Positions 35,258 to 42,312 of a stretch of DNA of 64,000 bases are shown piece after piece; position 1 is the first letter of the stretch, and every line of letters starts with the position of its first letter. Below the pieces are notes generated by a model. That model searched no databases, was not told the DNA's origin, and saw only the letters and a program-made list of their open reading frames with translations. The stretch spans positions 124,001-188,000 of the forward strand of contig JACKDN010000014.1 of NCBI GenBank assembly GCA_020633465.1, given 5' to 3'. This stretch comes from Myxococcales bacterium. Its GTDB lineage: Bacteria > Myxococcota_A > Bradymonadia > UBA7976 > UBA1532. Both the position numbers and the translations under genes were made by a program.

Positions 35258-36144
35258 CTACCCGTCCGTGTCCGGCGCGGCGGCCGCCGCGGCGGCCCCC
35301 CGCCCGACGTCGTTCAGACGGCTGTCGAAGCGGATGTCCGGGCGATCCTTGAGGTCGGTGGTGATGCCGCCCTTCTCGTAGCCGACGATCACGAGCTCGA
35401 TCTGCTTGCCTTCCTCGGCGTGGAAAGTGTTCGACGACCGCAGCGTGAACACATAGCCGCGCAGGTAGGAGAAGATGCCGTAGCCGTTTCCGCGGTAGAC
35501 CATCACCACCGACACCGTGTGGTTGCCCGGCACGATCGGCCCGTTGAAGATCTCGATCTCCTCGCGGCCGTCGAGGTCGCCGTCCTTGTCCACCTTCGAG
35601 AAGATGGGCGTGCCGTCGAGGCTGTAGGTGACCTTCTCGAGGCGGAAGCTCGAGCCCATCTCGTTGCGGTGCACCAGGCGGGCCTCCGAGCCCGCGATGC
35701 TGCTCGACAGCACGGTCTCCTTGAGGATGGCCAGCCGCGTCTTGGTGCGGAAGATGCGCTCCTTGAGCTCGTTCACCCGTCGCTCGAGCTCGGTGATCTT
35801 GAGGCGGTAGGCCTCGTCACCGGTCTCCGGGGCGGCCGGCGCGGCGGCCGCCGCGGCGTCCTCCTTCGCGACGTCGACGCGCGTGCCGGGCGCGGCCGGC
35901 GGCGGCGGCGGGGTCTTGGGCGCGTCGGCGCCCGCGGGCCGCTTCGGGGGCCGTCGGCGGCCGCTTCGGGCGCCTCGGCCGCTTCGGGCGCCTCGGCCGC
36001 TTCGGGCGCCTCGGCCGCTTCGGGCGCCTCGGCCGCAGCCGGGGCCTCGGCAGCGGGCGCGGCCGCGCCACCGTCCTCCCCGGCCGGCTGAGCAGCCGCC
36101 GTGGCCACCCAGAGCAAGAGGATCCAACCGCTCAGCCTGCGCAT
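35258..36144 (-). CDS. Secreted repeat/coiled-coil protein, frameshifted as sequenced
   Basis: First gene of the Glt-like operon. The start ATG 36144 encodes a signal peptide (MRRLSGWILLLWVATAAAQ) and Pro-Glu-Ala-Ala-Glu-Ala repeats, but that frame soon becomes Arg/Pro-rich and ends out of step. The rest (coiled coil ITELERRVNELKERIFRTK, then a beta-rich C-terminal domain with VRMVYRGNGYG-like sequence, actually VVMVYRGNGYG) is in the -1 frame, ending at 35258. One extra C in the C5 run at 35946-35950 would join them into one protein of about 296 residues. A sequencing or assembly slip is likeliest; a true mutation or programmed frameshift is possible. Such proteins are often misnamed dihydrolipoamide acetyltransferase because of the Ala/Pro/Glu repeats. 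Confidence 0.72.
35963..36034 (-). repeat. Four perfect 18-base tandem repeats
   Basis: The plus-strand unit GCTTCGGGCGCCTCGGCC is repeated four times without change and then degenerates. It encodes the hexapeptide Pro-Glu-Ala-Ala-Glu-Ala in the flexible linker of the frameshifted gene, a sequence prone to slippage and assembly error. Confidence 0.9.
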
Positions 36145-36194
36145 CGAAGGGGCTCCCGGCAGGGACCGTCACCGAAGTCGATCATCGTGATGGG

Positions 36195-36223
36195 GACTAG
36201 CACACGGGTCCAAGGACTGTCAA
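36195..36223 (-). promoter_or_regulatory. Candidate sigma-70 promoter of the Glt-like operon
   Basis: A perfect TTGACA (36218-36223) is followed after 17 bases by the weaker CTAGTC (36195-36200). The expected start is near 36188, giving a leader of about 44 bases before ATG 36144. It sits in the AT-richer gap between obg and the operon. Confidence 0.5.
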
Positions 36224-36282
36224 CAATACGGCGGTGGATCGCGAAAACTTGAAGTCCTTTCAGATCAACACCTTAGGACCGC

Positions 36283-37329
36283 TCAGTCGGGCGCGCCCCC
36301 CCACCGGCCGGCCGCCAGCAGGGCCTGCGCGATGGCGCTCAGCAGGGGGTCGAGGCCGGCGCCCGTCACCGCGCTGATCGGGTGGATCGGCGCGGCGCCG
36401 TCGACGGCCTCGGTGAGCGCCGCGAGGCCCTCTTCGACCTCGGGTCGGTCGGTCTGGGACAGCACCACCATGAAGGGACGCTCGAGCAGCGCCGCGTCGT
36501 AGCGACCCAGCTCGCGACGCAGGGCCCGGTAGTCGTCCGCCGGCGTCCGACCCGGCTCGAGATCCTGGGTGACGACGTACAGGAACACGGCGGTGCGCTC
36601 GATGTGCCGCAGGAACTGGATGCCGAGGCCGACGCCGTCGGCGGCGCCCTCGATCAGCCCGGGCATGTCCGCCATCACGTAGCTGCGATCGACGTCGACG
36701 CGCACGACGCCGAGGTTCGGCTCGAGCGTCGTGAAGGGATAGTCGGCGATCTTGGGCCGCGCGCGGCTGACCTTCGAGATCAGCGTCGACTTGCCCGCGT
36801 TGGGGAAGCCGACCAGCCCGACGTCGGCCAAGAGCTTGAGCACCAGCCGCAGCTCGCGCTCCTCGCCCTCCTCGCCCGGCTGCGCGTAGTCGGGCGCGCG
36901 CCGCGAGGGCGTCGCGAACATCGCGTTGCCCTTGCCGCCGCGGCCCCCGCGCGCCACGACCACCTGCTGGCCGTCCTCGACCAGATCGGCGATCAGCGCG
37001 TCGGTGGCGTCGTCGAAGACCTCGGTGCCGGGCGGCACCAGCACCAGGCGATCTTCGCCGTCGGCGCCGGTGCAGTCCTTGCCCTCCCCCGGCCGACCGT
37101 TCGGCGCGAAGTGGCGACGCTTGTAGCGATAGTCGAGGAGCGTGGCGAGGTGGGCGTCGGCGCGGACGATGACGTCACCGCCGCGCCCGCCGTTGCCGCC
37201 GTCGGGGCCGCCGCGCGGGACGTACTTCTCGCGGCGGAAGCTGACGCAGCCGGCGCCTCCGTGGCCCGATCGGACCAGGATGCGCGCTTCGTCGATGAAC
37301 TTAATAGACGGCCACTCGCCGCCGGCCAC
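36283..37329 (-). CDS. obg: Obg/CgtA family GTPase
   Basis: About 340-348 residues; essential ribosome-assembly GTPase. The Obg fold (about 9-165) has GGPDGGNGGRGGDVIV and related Gly-rich loops. The G domain has G1 GFPNAGKST, G2 DYPFTT, G3 DMPGL and G5 SAVTG. The G4 position is SQTD, unlike the usual NKxD. The start is uncertain. GTG 37329 lies inside rpmA and adds eight residues to the usual N-terminus. The frame position that matches the family start is an ATT (37305) overlapping the rpmA stop. The protein lacks the variable C-terminal extension. It is third in rplU-rpmA-obg, the common bacterial order. Confidence 0.93.
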   Translation of the reverse strand: MAGGEWPSIKFIDEARILVRSGHGGAGCVSFRREKYVPRGGPDGGNGGRGGDVIVRADAHLATLLDYRYKRRHFAPNGRPGEGKDCTGADGEDRLVLVPPGTEVFDDATDALIADLVEDGQQVVVARGGRGGKGNAMFATPSRRAPDYAQPGEEGEERELRLVLKLLADVGLVGFPNAGKSTLISKVSRARPKIADYPFTTLEPNLGVVRVDVDRSYVMADMPGLIEGAADGVGLGIQFLRHIERTAVFLYVVTQDLEPGRTPADDYRALRRELGRYDAALLERPFMVVLSQTDRPEVEEGLAALTEAVDGAAPIHPISAVTGAGLDPLLSAIAQALLAAGRWGGAPD

Positions 37330-37549
37330 GGCCGTGCGGCTCGAACTTCACCTGGCCATCCTTCAGGGCGAAGAGGGTGTAGTCGCGGCCGACGCCGACG
37401 TTGGCCCCCGCGTGGATGCGGGTGCCGCACTGGCGGACGATGATGCTGCCCGCGCTGACCGTCTCGCCGTCGAAGCGCTTCACGCCGCGCCGCTTGGCGT
37501 TCGAGTCGCGGCCGTTCCGCGTGCTGCCCTGACCCTTTTTGTGCGCCAT
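37301..37549 (-). CDS. rpmA: 50S ribosomal protein L27
   Basis: An 82-residue L27 with the basic N-terminal MAHKKGQGSTRNGRDSNAKR that reaches the peptidyl-transferase centre and the GTRIHAGANVGVGRDYTLFAL core. It lacks the cleavable N-terminal extension known from Firmicutes. ATG 37549 follows AAGGAG. It lies between rplU and obg, with its stop overlapping the obg start region. Confidence 0.97.
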   Translation of the reverse strand: MAHKKGQGSTRNGRDSNAKRRGVKRFDGETVSAGSIIVRQCGTRIHAGANVGVGRDYTLFALKDGQVKFEPHGRGRRRVAVY

Positions 37550-37584
37550 CTCACTGACTCCTTAGCCGGGGACCCCGAACGCCG

Positions 37585-37896
37585 TCAGGCGCTGATGCCG
37601 GTGATCTCGATCTCGGTGTAGGCCTGACGGTGGCCCTGCTTCTTGTGGTAGCCCTTCCGCCGCTTCTTCTTGAAGACGATGATCTTCTTGGCCCGACCCT
37701 GGGCCTTGATCGTCGCCCCCACCTTGGCGCCGTCGAGGAAAGGCGTGCCGATGCGGGTGTCGCCGTCGCCGCCCACGAGCAGCACCTGCTCGAGGTCCAG
37801 CGCGTCGCCGACCTCGCCGTCGAGCTTCTCGACGCGCAGGGCCTGCCCCTTGCTCACGCGGTACTGCTTACCGCCGGTCTTGATGATCGCGTACAT
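37585..37896 (-). CDS. rplU: 50S ribosomal protein L21
   Basis: A 103-residue L21, starting MYAIIKTGGKQYRVSKG and ending with the KKKRRKGYHKKQGHRQ rRNA-binding signature. An upstream ATG ten codons away would add a non-conserved tail. First gene of rplU-rpmA-obg; 93 bases separate it from mtnA upstream. I saw no convincing structured leader there. Confidence 0.97.
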   Translation of the reverse strand: MYAIIKTGGKQYRVSKGQALRVEKLDGEVGDALDLEQVLLVGGDGDTRIGTPFLDGAKVGATIKAQGRAKKIIVFKKKRRKGYHKKQGHRQAYTEIEITGISA

Positions 37897-37989
37897 GGAT
37901 TCGTCCACTCGCCGGGATGAGGTCACGAGGGCGCGGAAATTACGAGGTCACGCGCCCGAAGTCAAGGGGTCGCTCGGGTCGGCGGCGAA

Positions 37990-39039
37990 TCAGGCCGCGC
38001 CGCCGTTGGCCTCGGCCACGTGGCGGGCGAGGCTGGCCTCGAAGGGCGGCCGCGCGACGCCCCGCTCGGTGATGATGGCGGTGACCAGCGCGGCCGGCGT
38101 GACGTCGAAGGCCGGGTTCTCGACGGCGACCCCCTCCGGCACCAGCCGGCGGTCGCCCACGTGGGTGACCTCGCGCGCGGGGCGCTGCTCGATGGGCACG
38201 TCGGCGCCGGTGGGCGTCGCCAGGTCGATGGTGCTCGTGGGGCCCGCCACGTAGAACGGGATGCCGTGGTGGTGGCACAGCACCGCCACCGCGTAGGTGC
38301 CGATCTTGTTGGTGACGTCGCCGTTCGCCGCGACGCGGTCGGTGCCCACGATCACGGCGTCCACCTGACCCCGCTGCATCAGGTGGCCGGCCATGTTGTC
38401 GGTGATCACCCGCACGGGGATGTCGTCCTTGTTCAGCTCCCAGGCGGTCAGGCGGGATCCCTGCAGGAACGGCCGCGTCTCGTCGGCGTACACCAGCCGC
38501 ACCCGGCCCTGGCGGAAGCCGCTGCGCACGACGGCGAGCGCGGTGCCGTCGCCGCCGGTGGCCAGCGCCCCGGTGTTGCAGTGGGTCAGCACGCAGGCGC
38601 CGTCGGGCAGCAGCGCGGCCCCGTGATCGCCCATCGCGCGGCACATGGCGCGATCCTCGTCGTGGATGCGGCGGGCCTCGTCCTCGAGGGCGGCCAGGAG
38701 CGCCGCCCCCCGACCGCCGGCGGCGCGCGCCTTCATGCGGTCGAGGGCCCAGAACAGGTTGACCGCCGTGGGCCGCGTGGCCGCCAGCCCCTCGAAGGCG
38801 GGCGCGAGGGCCTCGGGCCCCGCGTCGGCGCCCGCCTCGCGCGCCGCGAGCACCACGCCGTAAGCCGCGGTGATCCCGATGGCGGGCGCGCCGCGCACCA
38901 CCATCTGCTTGATGGCGTCCGCGACGGCGCGCCAGTCGCCGCAGGTGAGGTAGGTCTCGTCGACCGGCAGCACGCGCTGGTCGAGCAACACCAGCGCGTC
39001 GCCGCGCCAGTCGATGGTTCGGAAGGCGCTCGTCGTCAT
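37990..39039 (-). CDS. mtnA: Methylthioribose-1-phosphate isomerase
   Basis: A 349-residue enzyme of the methionine salvage pathway, converting 5-methylthioribose-1-phosphate to the ribulose form. Family features: VVRGAPAIGITAAYG, the catalytic Cys in VLTHCNTGALATGG and the catalytic Asp in GTDRVAANGDVTNKIGTY. The ATG overlaps the gatB stop as ATGA, so it is translated with the GatCAB genes; no other methionine salvage gene is in view. The related eIF2B-alpha and ribose-1,5-bisphosphate isomerase families are excluded by the two motifs. Confidence 0.95.
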   Translation of the reverse strand: MTTSAFRTIDWRGDALVLLDQRVLPVDETYLTCGDWRAVADAIKQMVVRGAPAIGITAAYGVVLAAREAGADAGPEALAPAFEGLAATRPTAVNLFWALDRMKARAAGGRGAALLAALEDEARRIHDEDRAMCRAMGDHGAALLPDGACVLTHCNTGALATGGDGTALAVVRSGFRQGRVRLVYADETRPFLQGSRLTAWELNKDDIPVRVITDNMAGHLMQRGQVDAVIVGTDRVAANGDVTNKIGTYAVAVLCHHHGIPFYVAGPTSTIDLATPTGADVPIEQRPAREVTHVGDRRLVPEGVAVENPAFDVTPAALVTAIITERGVARPPFEASLARHVAEANGGAA

Positions 39040-40496
39040 GGGTCGGTCGCGTCCTCGGCCAGCAGCCGGTCGAGCAGGGCGTTCACCTGCTGGGGGTTGG
39101 CTTTGCCCCGCGTCGCCTTCATCACCTGACCGACGAAGAAGCCCTTCACGCGGGTCTTGCCCTCGCGGAACTGCGCGAGCTGGTCGGGATGTTCCGCGAT
39201 GATCGTCCGACAGGCCGCCTCGATGGCGGCGGTGTCGGTCACCTGGCGCAGGCCGCGGGCCTCGATGATCGCGTCGGGGGTCCCCTCGCCCGCCAGCATG
39301 TGATCGAACACCTGCTTGGCGATGCGACCGCTGATCGTGTCGTCGTCGATCAGCGCGACGAGGCGCCCCAGATCGCCCGGCGCCACCGGCCCCGTCGCGA
39401 TCTCGGTGGCGGGCACGCGCGCGAGCAGCTCGCTGGTGATCCAGTTGCAGACGCCCTTGGCGTTGCCCGGGTGCGCGGCGAGGGCCGCCTCGAAGTAGTC
39501 GGCCAGCGCGCGCTCGGCGGTCAGCACGCCCGCGTCGTAGGGCGACAGCTCCAGCGCCTCGACGAAGCGGGCCCGCCTTGCCGCCGGCAGCTCGGGCAGG
39601 CCCTCGGCGGCCGCGCGCAGCTCGACCTCGCTCAGCTCGACGGGGGGCAGGTCGGGCTCGGGGAAGTAGCGATAGTCGTGCGCCTCTTCCTTGCCCCGCA
39701 TGCCGCGGGTGCGGCCCGCGGCGTCGTCCCACAGGCGCGTCTCCTGCACCACCGCCTGCCCCGCCTCGAGCAGATCGACGTGCCGCGCCGCCTCGTAGGC
39801 CAGGGCCCGCTGGACGCCCTTGAAGGTGTTCAGGTTCTTGATCTCGGTGCGCGTGCCGAGGCTCGTCTGCCCGCGCCGCCGCACCGACACGTTGGCGTCG
39901 CAGCGGAACGACCCCTCCTCCATGTTGCCGTCGCTGACGCCCAGGTAGCGGACGATGGCGTGCAGGGCGCGCAGGTAGTCGCCCGCCTCCTCGGCCGAGC
40001 GGAGGGCCGGCTCGCCGACGATCTCGATCAGCGGCACGCCCGCCCGGTTGAGGTCGACGAGGGTGGCGTCGGCGGCGTCGTGCGTCGACTTGCCGGCGTC
40101 CTCCTCGAGGTGGATGCGCGTCAACGGCACCGCGCGCACGGCGCCGTCCTCGGCCTCGACCGGCACGGCGCCGCCGGTCAGCAGCGGGCGGTCGTACTGG
40201 GTGATCTGATAGCCCTTGGGCAGATCGGGATAGAAGTAGTGCTTGCGGGCGAAGACGCTGCGCGGGTGCGCGGTGCAGCCCAGCGCGGCGCCCACGGCGA
40301 GCGCGAAGTCGACCGCCTGCCGGTTGAGCACCGGCAGCACCCCGGGCAGGCCGAGGCAGATCGGGCAGGTGTCCCGGTTCGGCGGCTGCCCGAAGCGGTT
40401 GGGGCAGCCGCAGAACAGCTTCTCGGCGGTGGCCAGCTGGCAGTGCACCTCGAGACCGATGACGATCTCCCAGGCGGTGTCGTCGGGCGCGCTCAC
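39036..40496 (-). CDS. gatB: Asp/Glu-tRNA amidotransferase subunit B
   Basis: A 486-residue subunit that phosphorylates and transamidates misacylated Asp-tRNA(Asn) or Glu-tRNA(Gln) with ammonia from GatA. The cradle domain has IGLEVHCQLAT, the zinc-type cysteines in FCGCPNRFGQ and TCPICLGLPG, and HYFYPDLPKGYQITQYD. The C-terminal YqeY-like tRNA-binding tail ends near KGFFVGQVMKATRGKANPQQ. GTG 40496 overlaps the gatA stop (GTGA). Confidence 0.96.
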   Translation of the reverse strand: MSAPDDTAWEIVIGLEVHCQLATAEKLFCGCPNRFGQPPNRDTCPICLGLPGVLPVLNRQAVDFALAVGAALGCTAHPRSVFARKHYFYPDLPKGYQITQYDRPLLTGGAVPVEAEDGAVRAVPLTRIHLEEDAGKSTHDAADATLVDLNRAGVPLIEIVGEPALRSAEEAGDYLRALHAIVRYLGVSDGNMEEGSFRCDANVSVRRRGQTSLGTRTEIKNLNTFKGVQRALAYEAARHVDLLEAGQAVVQETRLWDDAAGRTRGMRGKEEAHDYRYFPEPDLPPVELSEVELRAAAEGLPELPAARRARFVEALELSPYDAGVLTAERALADYFEAALAAHPGNAKGVCNWITSELLARVPATEIATGPVAPGDLGRLVALIDDDTISGRIAKQVFDHMLAGEGTPDAIIEARGLRQVTDTAAIEAACRTIIAEHPDQLAQFREGKTRVKGFFVGQVMKATRGKANPQQVNALLDRLLAEDATDP

Positions 40497-41962
40497 GGGG
40501 CCTCCTCGCCCAGGGCCGGGCGCTGGCCACACCACCCGGTGGCGTCCTCGTAGCTGGCGGCGATGCGCAGCAAGGTCGCCTCGTCGAAGGCGCGCCCGAT
40601 CAGCTGCAGGCCCACCGGCAGGCGGGCCTCGTCGAAGCCGCAGGGCACCGACAGGCCGGGCAGGCCCGCCAGGTTGCAGCCGATGGTGAAGACGTCGGCC
40701 AGGTACATCGAGAGGGGATCGTCCACCCGCTCGCCGAGGCGGAACGCGGTCGTGGGCGACACCGGCGTGACGATGGCGTCGACGGTGTCGAGCGCGGCGT
40801 CGAAGTCGCGCCGCACCAGCGTGCGCGCCTGGCTCGCCTTGCGGTAGTAGGCGTCGTAGTAGCCGGCCGACAGCGCGTAGGTGCCGAGCATGATGCGGCG
40901 CTTCACCTCGAGGCCGAAGCCCGCGTCGCGCGTGGCGCCGTACATCGCGGCCAGATCGGCGCCCGCGCGCCGCAGCCCGTAGCGGACGCCGTCGAAGCGC
41001 GCCAGGTTGCTCGACGCCTCGGCCGTCGCCACCAGGTAGTACGCGGCGACGCCGTAGCGCGCGTGGGGCAGGTGTACGTCGACCAGCTCGGCCCCCAGCG
41101 CGCGCAGCTGGTCGAGCGCGGCCTGCGTGGCCGCGGCGACGCCGGGCGCGAGGCCCTCACCGAAGTACTCCGCGGGGACGCCGAGCCGGACGCCGGCCAG
41201 ATCGGCGTCGCGCGGCATGGCCTCGAGCCCCACCGGCAGCGGCACCTCCGCCGAGGTCGCGTCGTGCGGGTCCGGGCCCGCGCAGGCCTCGAACAGCGCG
41301 GCGGCGTCGCGCACCGTCCGCGCGATGGGCCCGGGCTGGTCGAGGCTGCTGGCGAAGGCGATGACCCCGAACCGGCTGACGCGCCCATAGGTGGGCTTCA
41401 GGCCGACGACGCCGCAGAACGACGCCGGCTGCCGGATCGAGCCGCCGGTGTCGGTGCCGAGCGCGCCGAAGCAGTGACCGGCCGCGACGGCCGCCGCGCT
41501 GCCGCCGCTGCTGCCGCCGGGCGTGCGCTCGAGATCCCAGGGGTTGTGCGCCGCCCCGAAGGCGCTGTTCTCGTTGGACGACCCCATCGCGAAGGCGTCC
41601 ATGTTCTGCTTGCCGAGGATGACCGCGCCGGCCGCGCGCAGACGCGCGACGACGGTCGCGTCGTAGGGGGGCCGGTAGCCCTCCAGGATGCGGCTGCCGC
41701 AGGTGGTGGGCAGATCCCGGGTGAGGAAGATGTCCTTGAGGCCGACCGGCACACCCGCCAGGGGGCCGAGGCGCTCACCGCGGGCGCGCCGCGCGTCGAC
41801 GGCGGCCGCCTGGGCCAGCGCGCCGTCGGCGTCGACGTGCAGCCACGCGCTGAGCCGCGCGTCGGTCGCCTCGATGCGCGCGAGGCACGCCCGCGTCAGC
41901 TCGACGGACGATCGCTCACCGCGCTCGAGGGCCTCGCGCGCGGCGCACAGTGGGCTGCTCAT
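40493..41962 (-). CDS. gatA: Asp/Glu-tRNA amidotransferase subunit A
   Basis: A 489-residue amidase-signature glutaminase that supplies ammonia to GatB. The Ser-cisSer-Lys triad is visible: Lys in VGLKDIF, the Gly/Ser loop TPGGSSGGSAAAVAAG and nucleophile region GTDTGGSIRQPAS. ATG 41962 overlaps the gatC stop as ATGA. A complete gatCAB set indicates that Asn- and/or Gln-tRNA are made by the indirect route. Confidence 0.96.
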   Translation of the reverse strand: MSSPLCAAREALERGERSSVELTRACLARIEATDARLSAWLHVDADGALAQAAAVDARRARGERLGPLAGVPVGLKDIFLTRDLPTTCGSRILEGYRPPYDATVVARLRAAGAVILGKQNMDAFAMGSSNENSAFGAAHNPWDLERTPGGSSGGSAAAVAAGHCFGALGTDTGGSIRQPASFCGVVGLKPTYGRVSRFGVIAFASSLDQPGPIARTVRDAAALFEACAGPDPHDATSAEVPLPVGLEAMPRDADLAGVRLGVPAEYFGEGLAPGVAAATQAALDQLRALGAELVDVHLPHARYGVAAYYLVATAEASSNLARFDGVRYGLRRAGADLAAMYGATRDAGFGLEVKRRIMLGTYALSAGYYDAYYRKASQARTLVRRDFDAALDTVDAIVTPVSPTTAFRLGERVDDPLSMYLADVFTIGCNLAGLPGLSVPCGFDEARLPVGLQLIGRAFDEATLLRIAASYEDATGWCGQRPALGEEAP

Positions 41963-42255
41963 CCGATCACCTTCGGCACGCTGAACTGGCCCTCCACCGC
42001 GGCCGGCGCCGCCGCCGTCGCGTCGCCCTCGGCCAGCTCGATGCGCAGCCCCGGCGGCCGCCAGGCGCCGCCGCCCGCCGCCGCGTGCGTGGGCTCGACG
42101 CCCGCGGTGTCGAGCTCGCCCAGCTGCTCGACATAGCGCAGCACGTCGGTCAGCTGGCCGGCGAGCAGGCGCACCTCGTCGTCGCTCAGGCCGAGCCGCG
42201 CCAGCGTCGCGATGTGGCGCACGGCGTCGGCGTCCAGGGGGGCACGATCGCTCAT
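41959..42255 (-). CDS. gatC: Asp/Glu-tRNA amidotransferase subunit C
   Basis: A 98-residue GatC, the small stabilising subunit wrapped between GatA and GatB. Conserved pattern VRHIATLARLGLSDDEV near the N-terminus and a C-terminal end FSVPKVIG. ATG 42255 is chosen over an upstream one because family length fits. First gene of gatC-gatA-gatB-mtnA. Confidence 0.92.
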   Translation of the reverse strand: MSDRAPLDADAVRHIATLARLGLSDDEVRLLAGQLTDVLRYVEQLGELDTAGVEPTHAAAGGGAWRPPGLRIELAEGDATAAAPAAVEGQFSVPKVIG

Positions 42256-42312
42256 CGTCGCTCCGGTGGGTCGTGGACGTCGGATGAGGGCCGTCATAGG
42301 CCCGCGACGGGG

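Noticed and set aside
35963..36034. CRISPR-like repeat array
   Set aside because: The 18-base units are contiguous with no spacers and encode a hexapeptide repeat.
35258..36172. Long-frame reading of the first Glt-like gene starting at 36172
   Set aside because: Its N-terminus is Arg/Gly-rich shadow sequence; the genuine signal peptide and Glu/Ala repeats are in the frame of ATG 36144, so a frameshift is the better explanation.
37897..37989. Ribosomal protein L21 leader structure
   Set aside because: The 93-base gap shows no convincing conserved hairpin by eye.
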